Source: Leptospira haakeii (GTDB lineage: Bacteria > Spirochaetota > Leptospiria > Leptospirales > Leptospiraceae). From it: a stretch of 64,000 nt of DNA. The position numbers and the translations under genes were made by a program. Below, piece by piece: positions 34,357 through 43,010 of this stretch. Position 1 is the stretch's first letter, and the number at the start of each line of letters is the position of its first letter. Below the pieces are notes generated by a model that was given only the letters and a program-made list of their open reading frames with translations, did not search any database and was not told the origin of the DNA. The stretch is from the NCBI RefSeq assembly GCF_002812045.1, contig NZ_NPEG01000009.1:80644-144643 (forward strand), given 5' to 3'.

Positions 34357-35649
34357 TTAGGGCGTAGCCGGAAACACTGCCGAAGTATTCGGAGTTCGGA
34401 ACCAATCAGTATCTGTGGTTCCAAGAGATTCATACCAAGTTTTGAAAGTAGGATAGGAGTTACGTATGTCAGTAGCTTCGTAAGGCCATTGGAAGTTTCC
34501 AGGTACAAGAAGTACCCAAGGAAATCCGGTAGAATCTCTGTAGATGTCCTTACCTTCCGCGTCGAAATACTTACCTGCTGCATGTATATCCTTACCGGTA
34601 TTGAGCACTCTTATGAATGTATCATAAGGTGCAGGCCCTAATGCCAGTTTGGAAATTGGAGCCGAAAGGATTACTTCTAACTTTGCTGTTTTGCCTTTTA
34701 CGAAAACAGTATCCGTTTTAGATGCATTTGATTTGGAAATTGTAGTAGAGCTATTTCCTAAAATTTCCAAATCAGAGATCGATGTAGGAGTTCCACTTAA
34801 GTTTTCTTCCAAGGTGGTTCCGTCGGCTGCATAGCGCAGAAGTGAATAACTCGCTACACTTGCTCCAGGCAATCCGAAACGAAGAGTATGATTATATCCT
34901 GCACCCTTAGCAACATGAGTGAAATAACCTCTCACTCTTACAACTTCTCCGGCTTTGTTCAGATCTTCTTCGAAATAGGAACGGATCACATAGTCGTTAA
35001 AATCCGCATCCCCTTGTTTAGGAAATAAGTCTTCGTACGATGTAGTGTAATAATCTTCCGCAGGAACTCGGATAGAACTCGCTCTTGATGGATCGTTCGG
35101 GAATACATCTTCGAAATCTTGTACACCATCCCCATCGGTATCGATGATCTGTTGTACTGTTGCAGTAAACCCTATGGAGATCCTACGATCTACTTTACTT
35201 ACTGTTACGATGGAAATATCTGCTTCGTAAAATTTACCGTAAGCTTCGACTGATAGATGGACTGTTTTAGTATCGCCATCAATTGTAAAACTACCGGTAA
35301 CTTCTCCGCTCGAATTTGTGTAAGCTTTAAAAACGGATTTATTACTAGCGGCGCCGGGTACGGCAGAAGGTACAGTAACTTGCACCATAGAACCGTTCAC
35401 TGGAGCAACAGGATCTATTACTTGAACGTTTACGGTGATTGTACGCGTAGTATCGAATACGAAATCAACAGGAGCGGTCTCATCGTTGATATCGATTCCG
35501 AAATCAGTAGGACCGGAAGGAGCCTGCACCGCAGTGGACCCTGCTACAAGACTCATCAACCAAGCGTAATTAGGATCGTTGGAAGATGCGCAGGACATCA
35601 GTAACATACTGAAAGAAAGGGAAAAGCTAAGGAGAATTCTTTTTATCAT
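34357..35649 (-). CDS. lruC: LruC-domain lipoprotein
   Basis: 430 residues. Signal peptide with lipobox MLLMSC (Cys at ~20). An N-terminal beta-sandwich region (~50-150, TITVNVQVIDPVAPVNGSMVQV) precedes a calcium-binding type segment DTDGDGVQDFEDVFPNDP (~170-187). From ~200 to ~345 comes the LruC domain: YEDLFPKQGDADFNDYVIRSYFEE, GYFTHVAKGAGYNHTLRFGLPGA. LruC of Leptospira is an outer-membrane lipoprotein linked to equine recurrent uveitis antibodies; whether this is the true orthologue cannot be shown without a search. A terminator follows (34288-34328), and no co-directional gene adjoins, so it is monocistronic. Confidence 0.85.
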   Translation of the reverse strand: MIKRILLSFSLSFSMLLMSCASSNDPNYAWLMSLVAGSTAVQAPSGPTDFGIDINDETAPVDFVFDTTRTITVNVQVIDPVAPVNGSMVQVTVPSAVPGAASNKSVFKAYTNSSGEVTGSFTIDGDTKTVHLSVEAYGKFYEADISIVTVSKVDRRISIGFTATVQQIIDTDGDGVQDFEDVFPNDPSRASSIRVPAEDYYTTSYEDLFPKQGDADFNDYVIRSYFEEDLNKAGEVVRVRGYFTHVAKGAGYNHTLRFGLPGASVASYSLLRYAADGTTLEENLSGTPTSISDLEILGNSSTTISKSNASKTDTVFVKGKTAKLEVILSAPISKLALGPAPYDTFIRVLNTGKDIHAAGKYFDAEGKDIYRDSTGFPWVLLVPGNFQWPYEATDIRNSYPTFKTWYESLGTTDTDWFRTPNTSAVFPATP

Positions 35650-35794
35650 AATCGCACCCGAGAATGGTTTGATTATGCCGATCTCACTCGTTTAAGCAAT
35701 ACGCCCAAAGGCTTAGATTACTAGAACCTTTGGGTAATAGTATTTTTGACAGCTTGTTATAAAAGAATAAGGTATCTGCCTATAATTCGGCGAC

Positions 35795-37318
35795 TTACGT
35801 TGTCGCTTGGAAACTTTCTAAAGCTTTGGTCCGGAAAGAATGGAAATCTCCGGAAGATAAAAATTTACAATGTTTCAGTACTTCGTCAGGGATCTCGGAG
35901 AACTTAGCTTCTTCGTTATTGATCTTGATCATCATATCTCCCAGATAAATAGGATATATGATCTCTTTGTAATGATCTTCTGCCAATTGAGGTCTATGAT
36001 GAAATTCCATTGCCTTAGAATATAACTCAGGGAAATTCCATTTTTCTGCGATGAGTGCACCGATCTTCGTATGAGTAATACCGAAAGCAGCTTCTTCCAT
36101 AGAAAGAGAAGAGGCGATTTCCTTGGATGCTGAGTAAGTCTGGATCTTGCCCATACGTTCTTGTTCTAAGGAAAGAAGAATGATCTCTCCTATATCATGC
36201 AGAAGTGCCGCTGACATCAAATTACTCATCGCTTCCTTAGGCATTCCTAATTTTTGAGCGATCAATTTGCAATAATATGCACATTGATTTGATTTTTCCC
36301 AAATCGTTAAGAATGCTGGGAATTTGGTCTCCAGGATCTGTTTTGTTCCAAGAGAATATAATAAAACCTGCAACTCTTTCAAGCCGATAAGCTGGATCGC
36401 TCTATCCAAAGATTCTACTTTGTTTCCTCTGCGGAAAGCCGCCGAGTTGGATAGTTTCAGAATGTTTGCAGAAAGAGCCACGTCCTTCTTCACCATCTCA
36501 GCGATCTGGCCGATACTTGAATTCGGTTTATCAATCGCAACTTGGATATCTTGGATTGCTTTAGGGAATGTAGGAAGTTGGTCTACTTCCTTGATGATCT
36601 CTTCTGCTTTTTGGATCTGGACATTCTCTTTTTGGATACGAATCGGAATATCGATGATAACTGAGGTATTATTGCCTTGGCTTTCTACTTTATAGGAACT
36701 TGCGCCTAGACCATCGTTCTTTAACATCATGAGAGTCATGATGAGCCCAAGGCCTGCTCCCTCTGTTTCGTCCCCTTTTTCTAAAAAAGCTTCTGCAAGA
36801 TCGTTATATGTTTTTGCTTTTTCGATTCTTTCGTTGATACGATCCACTTCTTCCGGGCTAAGTTTTACATTATTCATCACGCGGATGCGGATTGCGTCTT
36901 TATTGTGAATGAAGGAAACTAGGACAACATAATTGTTTTTAAAGAGAAGATCTTCATACTTCTCCTTATTATCCAAATAAGTCTGTTTAAAGCCAGTGAT
37001 CTTGCTGCGATATACGCTCGGATTTTGGATATCCGCCTGAAGTTCTCTAAAATAGATCCTTTTAATATTTGCTTTAATGGTGTTAGTGATGGTTTCTTTC
37101 ATCGCCGCAAGAACGGAATCTCTAACGAATATGATATCTAAATGTAAAAGATAACGATCCAGTGTCTTGGAGAGAATACTATCCACACTCTCGGTAAGAT
37201 TGAAAAATTTAAAATGGAACGGGATGTTTTCCGAAATAGGATGATTCAGGTCCTTCAGATTACTGAATATACCTTGGTCTTTGTGATGGAAAAGTTCTAG
37301 GGTTTTCCCTTGGCTCAT
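35795..37318 (-). CDS. HDOD-domain protein with a histidine-kinase-like ATPase N-terminus
   Basis: 507 residues. Residues ~60-230 look like a GHKL ATPase: an N-box-like [17 protein letters not shown], a degenerate D-box ([11 protein letters not shown] where DNG is expected) and a clear G2 box ([15 protein letters not shown]), then closing strands [11 protein letters not shown]. Residues ~245-440 are an HDOD domain: [53 protein letters not shown] and [17 protein letters not shown] domains serve in signalling and often link to cyclic dinucleotide or chemotaxis outputs. No phospho-accepting His domain is seen. Function is unknown; it is transcribed divergently from aldehyde dehydrogenase. Confidence 0.82.
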   Translation of the reverse strand: MSQGKTLELFHHKDQGIFSNLKDLNHPISENIPFHFKFFNLTESVDSILSKTLDRYLLHLDIIFVRDSVLAAMKETITNTIKANIKRIYFRELQADIQNPSVYRSKITGFKQTYLDNKEKYEDLLFKNNYVVLVSFIHNKDAIRIRVMNNVKLSPEEVDRINERIEKAKTYNDLAEAFLEKGDETEGAGLGLIMTLMMLKNDGLGASSYKVESQGNNTSVIIDIPIRIQKENVQIQKAEEIIKEVDQLPTFPKAIQDIQVAIDKPNSSIGQIAEMVKKDVALSANILKLSNSAAFRRGNKVESLDRAIQLIGLKELQVLLYSLGTKQILETKFPAFLTIWEKSNQCAYYCKLIAQKLGMPKEAMSNLMSAALLHDIGEIILLSLEQERMGKIQTYSASKEIASSLSMEEAAFGITHTKIGALIAEKWNFPELYSKAMEFHHRPQLAEDHYKEIIYPIYLGDMMIKINNEEAKFSEIPDEVLKHCKFLSSGDFHSFRTKALESFQATT

Positions 37319-37606
37319 ATCATGTAACTCTGAAAAACGTTAGTGGTCTCTGTCAAGAATTAGCGTAACTTATAAATGAAAAATAAGATTCTGCTAAGCG
37401 AATTATACGGATCAAACTTAGAAAAAAAAACTAATAGAAATATTTATCTTACAATTCTTGTCAGAAATAAATTTCCAAAAACGTCGAAAAGAAATAATCC
37501 TTTTGGACTAATCTATCACTTGTTTAGGTAGGAAAATTTTTATCATAACAGGTAGAATAAAAAGCGACTTGGGTCCAGGGAGGGGATATTTTCTTTAAAA
37601 GTTACG

Positions 37607-37618
37607 GAATGATCATTC
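37607..37618. promoter_or_regulatory. Palindrome GAATGATCATTC upstream of aldehyde dehydrogenase
   Basis: A perfect 12-bp palindrome about 100 bp before the aldehyde dehydrogenase start. The TGAATG/CATTCA-like half-sites resemble operators of TetR-type fatty-acid regulators (for example Bacillus FadR). No such regulator is in the window. Confidence 0.4.
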
Positions 37619-37677
37619 AATAAAAAGGTTGCGCCAAAATCCTAAATTTGATGAAATTATACCCTGGTTCTCTACTG

Positions 37678-37691
37678 TCCGGAATTCCGGA
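37678..37691. promoter_or_regulatory. Palindrome TCCGGAATTCCGGA in the aldehyde dehydrogenase leader
   Basis: A perfect 14-bp palindrome 28 bp upstream of the start codon and just before the ribosome binding site. It may be an operator or an mRNA stem. Confidence 0.4.
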
Positions 37692-37719
37692 AGAATGTTA
37701 GAACTTTAGGAGACCCCTC

Positions 37720-39207
37720 ATGTCCAGCACAGCTACACAACCGGCGAGCTCAGTCTCTCCCGCTTCCAGCGGAACAGCTTCTTTTCCCGCTGCGAACCCT
37801 AAGGAGATGCAAAGAGTATTCGATGTCCAGAAACGTCATTTTCATAAGGTTCTGAAAGTATCCAAAGCCAAGGATCGAGTCGTATTATTGAAAAAATTAC
37901 TGGCGGCAGTAGAAAGACTTACTCCAGAAATCAAACAGGCTTTACAAAAAGACTTTAGAAAAGCTCCTCACGAAACGGATCTAACTGAAGTTATGCCTTC
38001 TATCGCGGAATTAAAAGACGCGATCAGACACGTAAAAACTTGGATGAAACCGGAAAGGGTAAAAACTCCAATTTCACTCTTCGGAGCAAGAAGTTCCATT
38101 TCTTACGAACCAAAGGGAGTGACTCTGATCATTTCTCCTTGGAATTATCCATTCTATCTTGCGATTGCGCCTTTAACTGCAGCGCTTGCAGCAGGAAACA
38201 CTGCGATTATCAAACCTTCCGAGTTTACACCTGAAACTTCTAAACTACTTACTAAACTAGTAAAAGAGACCTTCCAAGAAGGAGAAGTTGCAGTATTTGA
38301 AGGAGATCATACTGTTTCAACTGCTCTGATGGAGTTACCGTTCGATCATATCTTCTTCACAGGAAGTACTCATGTAGGAAAGATCGTAATGGCAGCCGCT
38401 GCAAAAAATCTTTCTACAGTTACTTTAGAGTTAGGAGGAAAATCTCCTGCTATCATCGTTCCTGGAGCGAACTTGAAAAAGGCTGCTCAAAAATTGGTAT
38501 GGGGAAAGATCATGAATGCAGGGCAAACTTGTGTCGCTCCTGACTATCTACTTCTACCTGAAGGAGAAACTGAAGAGTTCGTAAAACAAGCGAAGGCTGC
38601 AGTAAAATCTTTCTACGGAGAAAGTTCTGCCGATATCAAGAGCAATAAAGACTTTTGCCGTTTAGTAAACCAAAGAAACTTCCAAAGGGTTTCCGGATAT
38701 ATCCACGAAGCAGTTGAAAAAGGTGGAAAAGTAGTGATGGGAGGAGAAACTGATTCTTCTCAAAACTATATAGAGCCTACATTGATCGCTAATGTTCCGG
38801 AAAGTGCAAGAATTATGGAAGATGAGATCTTCGGGCCGGTTATGCCGATCTTAACTTACAAAAACCTGGATGAAGCAGTGGAAAAGGTTCTTTCTAAACC
38901 GAAACCACTCGCACTCTATGTATTCGGAAGTAATAATAAACACATCAACAAGGTTCTAAAGGAAACATCTTCCGGAGGAGCTGCGGTGAATGACGTTATC
39001 GTACACTTGGCGAACCCAAATCTACCATTCGGAGGGATCAATCACTCCGGACACGGAAGTTACCATGGCTGGTATGGATTCAGAACATTCTCTCACGAGA
39101 AGTCAGTATTCAAACAAGCTCCGTTCTCTTCGATTGAAATGTTATATCCACCTTACACAGGTTTTGTGGATAAAATGCTTCAATTTACTAAGAAGTTCTT
39201 CGTATAA
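37720..39207 (+). CDS. Aldehyde dehydrogenase (NAD(P)+-dependent, class 3-like)
   Basis: 495 residues. The N-terminal ~27 residues are Ser/Ala/Pro-rich and precede the conserved fold. The motifs are [47 protein letters not shown], the catalytic Glu in [13 protein letters not shown] (~246) and the catalytic Cys in [13 protein letters not shown] (~280). The C-terminal [29 protein letters not shown] is typical of the fatty aldehyde dehydrogenase/ALDH3 group. C-terminal hydrophobic residues ([15 protein letters not shown]) may touch membrane. It oxidises fatty or aromatic aldehydes. AGGAG precedes the start; a terminator follows at 39236-39259. Upstream palindromes suggest repressor control. Confidence 0.92.
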   Translation: MSSTATQPASSVSPASSGTASFPAANPKEMQRVFDVQKRHFHKVLKVSKAKDRVVLLKKLLAAVERLTPEIKQALQKDFRKAPHETDLTEVMPSIAELKDAIRHVKTWMKPERVKTPISLFGARSSISYEPKGVTLIISPWNYPFYLAIAPLTAALAAGNTAIIKPSEFTPETSKLLTKLVKETFQEGEVAVFEGDHTVSTALMELPFDHIFFTGSTHVGKIVMAAAAKNLSTVTLELGGKSPAIIVPGANLKKAAQKLVWGKIMNAGQTCVAPDYLLLPEGETEEFVKQAKAAVKSFYGESSADIKSNKDFCRLVNQRNFQRVSGYIHEAVEKGGKVVMGGETDSSQNYIEPTLIANVPESARIMEDEIFGPVMPILTYKNLDEAVEKVLSKPKPLALYVFGSNNKHINKVLKETSSGGAAVNDVIVHLANPNLPFGGINHSGHGSYHGWYGFRTFSHEKSVFKQAPFSSIEMLYPPYTGFVDKMLQFTKKFFV

Positions 39208-39235
39208 AAACATCTTCTACTTTCTTCGATTTGAA

Positions 39236-39259
39236 AGCCCTCTTCGGAGGGCTTTTTTT
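39236..39259 (+). terminator. Rho-independent terminator of aldehyde dehydrogenase
   Basis: AGCCCTC-TTCG-GAGGGCT (39236-39253) is a perfect 7-bp stem with a stable UUCG-type loop, followed by T7. It lies 29 bp after the stop. Confidence 0.9.
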
Positions 39260-39265
39260 ATTTCT

Positions 39266-39365
39266 GGGCGGTTCCTCACTTCGCTCGGACCGGGCTACTA
39301 TGGGTTCGCGCATCAGCGCTCATCCGGCAAGCCGGACTTACGCCCTACGTATCCCTACCGCGGTG
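39266..39365 (-). repeat. Divergent partial copy (C) of the dispersed repeat
   Basis: It begins GGGCGG, contains CGCTCATCCGG...CCGGACT as a hairpin and ends near CCCTACCGCGG. It matches the 24020-24120 part of copy A in the same orientation, with many substitutions. It lies directly after the aldehyde dehydrogenase terminator. Confidence 0.45.
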
Positions 39366-39405
39366 AATCTTGCTAAGACGTAATAATGAATTCGCAAGTT
39401 TTGAA

Positions 39406-39481
39406 TCTCTGTGTGCTCTGTGACTTTGCGCGAAACTTCCGAATTTTTTTGGTTCGCACGGAGGCACAGAGATCACGGAGA
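39406..39481. repeat. Long imperfect inverted repeat
   Basis: Arms 39406-39434 and 39453-39481 are complementary at about 21 of 29 positions, with an AT-rich loop containing seven T. Both arms contain CTCTGTG/CACAGAG blocks. No coding potential. Part of the repeat island at 39208-39770. Confidence 0.5.
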
Positions 39482-39495
39482 GTTGGAATTCCAAC
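39482..39495. repeat. Intergenic palindrome GTTGGAATTCCAAC
   Basis: Perfect 14-bp palindrome abutting the inverted repeat at 39406-39481. It differs from the GTAGGAATTCCTAC form by a covarying pair of bases (third position A/T to T/A). Confidence 0.6.
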
Positions 39496-39504
39496 ATTAT
39501 TATT

Positions 39505-39766
39505 AAAACCGCCCCCGCCCTGGTTCGGGTGGTGGAGGTGGGCTCGTGGGAGAAGCCTTTTCCCTATATCATAAAATCTTAAAATTCGCGACGATAAATC
39601 GCTACTATATTTGTAGGAGCTCCTACATTATCATACGAGAGAAATGTCCTTGACTCAATGAATATAACTGCGGCAGCGATGCGTAGATCTTTAGTCCGGG
39701 CGAAAGCCCGGATGAGCGATAGCGAAATCGAAGCAGCGCGACCCGAGCTTAGCGAGGGAGCCGCCC
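39505..39766 (+). repeat. Dispersed structured repeat, copy B
   Basis: Reverse-complement partner of 24020-24280. It contains GTAGGAGCTCCTAC (39613-39626) and the stem TCCGGGC-GAAA-GCCCGGA, where copy A has TCCGGAC-GAA-GTCCGGA. The A-T pair has become a G-C pair, a covarying change. The 3' 18 bp overlap the end of the thioesterase gene. The 541-bp gap from 39208 to 39748 holds only this, copy C, the inverted repeat and the terminator. Confidence 0.75.
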
Positions 39767-40177
39767 TAAAATTCCTAATCCTTCCAGGAATTTGTCTGTA
39801 TACTTCCAAGGTCTTTTTTTACCGAAATCAAACATGATACAATGAGAGATGGATTCGCAGGAAACTTTGCCGTCGGATTTTCGAATTAATTTTTGGAACG
39901 CCTTACATCTGGAGCCTGAAATTTCACCGAATTGAGTTTCTATCAAAGCTGTATCCGGGTAACGAATTTCAGCCTTATAATCTGTTTCGCCCCTTAGGAT
40001 CATCGGTCCTATGTTTTCGGATTTCATTTGAGAGAAAGAAAGGCCTGCTTCTTCCAGAGCAACCATTCTTCCTTCATGAAGAAATACTTGGAAGTTCCCG
40101 ACATTCAAATGGCCATTCGGATCACATTGGCTCCAAAGGACCGGGATTTCGTAAAAGAACGATTTAGAGATTTGCAT
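39749..40177 (-). CDS. Hotdog-fold acyl-CoA thioesterase (YbgC/FadM-like)
   Basis: 142 residues. The hotdog signature QCDPNGHLNVGNFQVFLHEGR (residues ~17-37) carries the catalytic Asp19, as in the 4-hydroxybenzoyl-CoA thioesterase branch. RGETDYKAEIRYPDTALIETQFGEISGSRCKAFQKLIRK follows as the central strands. It would hydrolyse acyl-CoA; the chain is unknown. The last five codons and the stop (39749-39766) come from the dispersed repeat copy B, so the C-terminus GRLPR may be a replaced or extended tail. It is isolated from its neighbours by >100 bp. Confidence 0.82.
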   Translation of the reverse strand: MQISKSFFYEIPVLWSQCDPNGHLNVGNFQVFLHEGRMVALEEAGLSFSQMKSENIGPMILRGETDYKAEIRYPDTALIETQFGEISGSRCKAFQKLIRKSDGKVSCESISHCIMFDFGKKRPWKYTDKFLEGLGILGRLPR

Positions 40178-40280
40178 ATACCTTTCCTATTTCCCAAAGC
40201 TGAAGATAGCAAAAATTCGGGAAAGGGAAAATATAGTTTTATATCAAATTATTCATTGGTTGGAAAAACAAAGTATAGGT

Positions 40281-40700
40281 TTAGAAACCTTTCCATCCAA
40301 GATATAAATAAGAAGTTCCTAATAGAATACAAACAGGCGAATAAACTAGGTAATCGTATTTAGCGAATTTAGTATTTTTGATTTTTTTAAAATAACCGAC
40401 TAATCGGAAATCTCCGATGGCTCTTCCTAAAAAGATAAAAGAGATTAATAAAGAGAAGATCGCGCTTGTTTTGTTTGGAGAAAAAATATTTCCAGAAGAC
40501 CAGAGTGCAACTGCGCCGAACCCAAAAAGAGCAAGTGCGACAAGTAAGGTCAATCCTCTGCTTGGAACGAATGTTGGCTTGCCGTTCGTTTCTGGAATAA
40601 CCGTGACTGATTCCAATTTTCCGCCGAATGCCCAGAAAATATGTAATGCGGATAAAAAGAATAAAATGGAAGCCGTGCTTAAGCCTAAGATCTTTTCCAT
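40281..40700 (-). CDS. Small membrane protein (DUF3995-like)
   Basis: 139 residues with four hydrophobic segments: SILFFLSALHIFWAFGG, LTLLVALALFGFGAVALW, SAIFSLLISFIFLGRAIGDF and YLVYSPVCILLGTSYLYLG. The LHIFWAFGG near the start, GRAIGDFRLVGYFKK and D-xx-VYSPVC order match the DUF3995 family of small inner-membrane proteins. No function is known. It stands between the thioesterase and the beta-barrel gene without an evident operon; 103 bp separate it from the thioesterase gene. Confidence 0.72.
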   Translation of the reverse strand: MEKILGLSTASILFFLSALHIFWAFGGKLESVTVIPETNGKPTFVPSRGLTLLVALALFGFGAVALWSSGNIFSPNKTSAIFSLLISFIFLGRAIGDFRLVGYFKKIKNTKFAKYDYLVYSPVCILLGTSYLYLGWKGF

Positions 40701-40770
40701 TCATATATGTTTAAGTAAAACTTTGGGATTTGTCCAGCAATCTTACGATTCTGATTCGAGTAAGAAGGTT

Positions 40771-41577
40771 TTAATCCCCGAAAAAATATAAATATCCTAT
40801 TTTGAATCCACGATCTATATTCGAGTCCGTTCTCGTTTGGAGCATTAAAGAAAAAGTAAGATATCCGTTTGGATTTGTAGCATATTGGATCCCAGGTGCG
40901 ATCACAAAATAATCCGAATAAGGTGTGATCGTGTTCGATACGGTAGTTCTATGATTGAATTCCAAAAGTAAATTTGTTTTAGAGGGTAGGCTGTAGGAAA
41001 GAGTGAGCCCGGTATATAAGAATCTTTTAAAATTTTCTTCCGCGGTCTCTTTTCCGGAAGAATTCGTTTCAGATTCAAAATTTGCAGTAGCTTGTATAGA
41101 GAATGCCCCGAATCTTTTTAATCCCCCGAAATATGCACGGATCAAAAATAGGTCAGGATTAATGTCTGCTTCTCTTGGTTGAGAAACGGAAGGCCCGAAA
41201 AATTGGACACCGCCCCCAAATGATGCAAAATCCGTTTTTACAAAATATTTAGCACCGACTGCCCACCTATCCCAACCACTCCAAATTTTTCTGGTAGTGG
41301 AATAGTGATCTAAATATCCATAACTTGCAGTGACTGAAAATTGGTCCGTAAGTTTCATTTCTCCGGATGCTGAGATCTTTTTATCTCTTTCGTAACCGTC
41401 TTCTTGCCTGGGGGTTCTATCGGTCGCTGTTCCGGCAATATATACTTTATTATATACTGCCAATTCTTGGTTGAGGTTCGGATGTACGGGTCTCTCTTCA
41501 TCTCCTGGCGCGGGTAATAAAGGAATTATAAAAAATGAATATACAAAAACGCAGGCTACAAAACTTTTTCTTTTCAT
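40771..41577 (-). CDS. Predicted outer-membrane beta-barrel protein
   Basis: 268 residues. Signal peptide of ~23 residues (KSFVACVFVYSFFIIPLLPA). The mature part consists of alternating amphipathic strands with aromatic ends, such as MKLTDQFSVTASYGYLDHYS, WAVGAKYFVKTDFASFGGGVQFFG, FLYTGLTLSYSLPSKTNLLLEFNH and YLTFSLMLQTRTD...FKIGYLYFFGD, ending in an aromatic pair plus GD. The pattern fits a 10- to 12-stranded barrel, resembling alpha/meta-degradation or omptin-size porins only in size. Family unknown. It ends a co-directional run with the SGNH hydrolase (9-bp gap). Confidence 0.68.
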   Translation of the reverse strand: MKRKSFVACVFVYSFFIIPLLPAPGDEERPVHPNLNQELAVYNKVYIAGTATDRTPRQEDGYERDKKISASGEMKLTDQFSVTASYGYLDHYSTTRKIWSGWDRWAVGAKYFVKTDFASFGGGVQFFGPSVSQPREADINPDLFLIRAYFGGLKRFGAFSIQATANFESETNSSGKETAEENFKRFLYTGLTLSYSLPSKTNLLLEFNHRTTVSNTITPYSDYFVIAPGIQYATNPNGYLTFSLMLQTRTDSNIDRGFKIGYLYFFGD

Positions 41578-41586
41578 TTTGTCACC

Positions 41587-42243
41587 TTATTCGTTCAAAT
41601 ACAGGATTGGGAAGAATGGTTGTAGTTGCTCTCTGACAGCTTTAGAGAGAATGTAATATCCGTTTTTATTGGGATGATTGCCGTCAGTTAACATATCATC
41701 CTGGATCAGCAATTCTGTATCGATTCTTGGGACAAATGTGATTCTTTCTTTCATTTCTGCGTTGATCATTACAACTGCAAGTGTGGGCCAGGGAAATTTA
41801 ATATTCCAAAGATTTAATGCAACTACATGTTCACATCTTGTAAGAAGTATCTGTATACTTTGTATCTGCCTGTTTACTGTTGCATCCACCTGGCCTTGTG
41901 TGGGAGAATAATTCTCTAAAAAATCGTTAATTCCTCCTTCATACAGGCAAGCATTGTAACGATTGCTGTCATTTTGCACGGAAGATAGGATTCTGTTCGT
42001 GTCTACTCCAGGAAAGGCAAACTTGATTATATTAAAATCGGAAAGTTGTTCTTCTACGGGCCAGGAAGCTATGATACTGTCACCGTACATTGCCAGAGAA
42101 GGTTTTGAAAGATATGAGATTAATTTTTCAGTATCAGAAGATGGATCTTTATCACAGTTGGTAAGCGAAAATATTAAGAGCAGAAGCAAGGCCCGGCTTA
42201 AGTTTACAAACAACCTCTTCCATAGGCCTTTTAGCTTCTGCAT
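41587..42243 (-). CDS. SGNH/GDSL-family hydrolase lipoprotein
   Basis: 218 residues. Lipoprotein signal (ALLLLLIFSLTNC, Cys at ~30). The SGNH blocks are visible: block I MYGDSIIASWP with the nucleophile Ser, block III EGGINDF with the Asn, and block V DGNHPNKNGYYILS with the Asp and His. The block II Gly is in FPGVDTNRIL. These enzymes deacylate or de-esterify sugars and lipids at the cell surface. Nine bp separate it from the downstream barrel gene, so a joint transcript is likely; the palindrome at 42248-42269 is 5 bp upstream of its start codon. Confidence 0.82.
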   Translation of the reverse strand: MQKLKGLWKRLFVNLSRALLLLLIFSLTNCDKDPSSDTEKLISYLSKPSLAMYGDSIIASWPVEEQLSDFNIIKFAFPGVDTNRILSSVQNDSNRYNACLYEGGINDFLENYSPTQGQVDATVNRQIQSIQILLTRCEHVVALNLWNIKFPWPTLAVVMINAEMKERITFVPRIDTELLIQDDMLTDGNHPNKNGYYILSKAVREQLQPFFPILYLNE

Positions 42244-42247
42244 GAAT

Positions 42248-42269
42248 ACATTCTTTTTAAAAAGAATGT
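42248..42269. promoter_or_regulatory. Perfect 22-bp palindrome between tpx and the SGNH hydrolase
   Basis: ACATTCTTTTT-AAAAAGAATGT, with no loop, lies between the tpx stop (42275) and the SGNH start (42243). It may be an operator, or a weak terminator for tpx. AT-rich arms leave the function open. Confidence 0.45.
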
Positions 42270-42274
42270 TTCGT

Positions 42275-42790
42275 TTAAACTAATTTTTTAGCGGCTCCGA
42301 TCGCAGCTTCGTAATTCGGTTCACTAGCGATCTCCGGAACCAACTCCACGTATTGAACAGTATCATTTTTATCTAAAACAAAAACTGCTCTTGCAGATAG
42401 CCCCTGTAAACCTCCGTCTGCAATATGAGTTCCGTAAGCTTTGGAAAAGGAGAAGTCCCTGAATTGAGAAAGTGTGATTAGATTCGGAGAATCCAATCCT
42501 TCCATAGTGCAAAAACGATTCATTGCAAAAGGAAGATCTCCGGAGACAACCACGGTTACGATCCCATCTAACTTCGTTGCTCTTTCATGGAATTTTTTGG
42601 TTTCCATTGCGCATACGGATGTATCTAAACTTGGGACTGAAACTAAGATTTTCACTTTTCCGTTATAGTCTTTGAGAGACTTGGTGCTTAAGTCTTTTGC
42701 TGTTCCATGAAAGTCGGGAGCCTTTGCACCTACTTCTAATAATTTTCCTTCGAGTTGAACTGGGTTACCTTTAAGAGTGACGCTTGCCAT
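42275..42790 (-). CDS. tpx: Thiol peroxidase
   Basis: The start at 42790 gives [15 protein letters not shown], the usual Tpx N-terminus, with AAGGA 7 bp upstream. A longer frame from 42838 adds 16 residues unlike the family. About 171 residues. The peroxidatic Cys is in [16 protein letters not shown] (~60) and the resolving Cys in [13 protein letters not shown] (~94), the standard Tpx pair; [14 protein letters not shown] is the conserved active-site segment. It reduces hydroperoxides with electrons from thioredoxin. It is divergent from the ilv leader region. No PerR-like box is seen upstream, unlike ccp. Confidence 0.93.
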   Translation of the reverse strand: MASVTLKGNPVQLEGKLLEVGAKAPDFHGTAKDLSTKSLKDYNGKVKILVSVPSLDTSVCAMETKKFHERATKLDGIVTVVVSGDLPFAMNRFCTMEGLDSPNLITLSQFRDFSFSKAYGTHIADGGLQGLSARAVFVLDKNDTVQYVELVPEIASEPNYEAAIGAAKKLV

Positions 42791-42914
42791 TTTTATTTCC
42801 TTGGGAAGGGATGATACGTCGGAAGCGGATTTGAGCAACGATAAAAAGTTCTTGCAAATTTTTATGAGTAAATCGTGAATATCTTAAGCGGTTTATCCGT
42901 CATTTTTCTACGTA

Positions 42915-43010
42915 ATGAATAGATTAGGTCTACAGTCTAACCAAACCCTTTGGGTCGTCCTCTGGATGGTGGTAGTGGTCACGCTACCCCGGTTAGGCTT
43001 TACGCCCTAA
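42915..43010 (+). CDS. Candidate ilv leader peptide (31 codons)
   Basis: A short frame from ATG 42915 to TAA 43010. It contains six Val and six Leu codons in 31, with the run VVLWMVVVV (codons 14-22). Such regulatory codons are typical of ilv leader peptides, where stalling on scarce Val- or Leu-tRNA controls a downstream terminator. Its final codons overlap a segment complementary to the terminator (42996-43006). No clear Shine-Dalgarno is seen before the ATG, so translation could be weak or leaderless; this is the main doubt. Confidence 0.7.
   Translation: MNRLGLQSNQTLWVVLWMVVVVTLPRLGFTP

Larger units (their letters stand above)
37319..37719. other. 401-bp intergenic region between divergent genes
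   Basis: No credible gene. It is AT-rich and holds promoters for two divergent genes. Two palindromes near its right end are listed separately (37607-37618 and 37678-37691), followed by AGGAG (37708-37712) before the aldehyde dehydrogenase ATG. No repeat element is seen. Confidence 0.5.

Noticed and set aside
39208..39810. Short frames of 60-130 codons in the repeat island
   Set aside because: They lie in repeats and hairpins, run in several frames at once, lack ribosome sites and have odd composition.
42791..42838. Sixteen-residue N-terminal extension of Tpx
   Set aside because: The family begins at MASVTL, and a ribosome site (AAGGA) fits the 42790 start.
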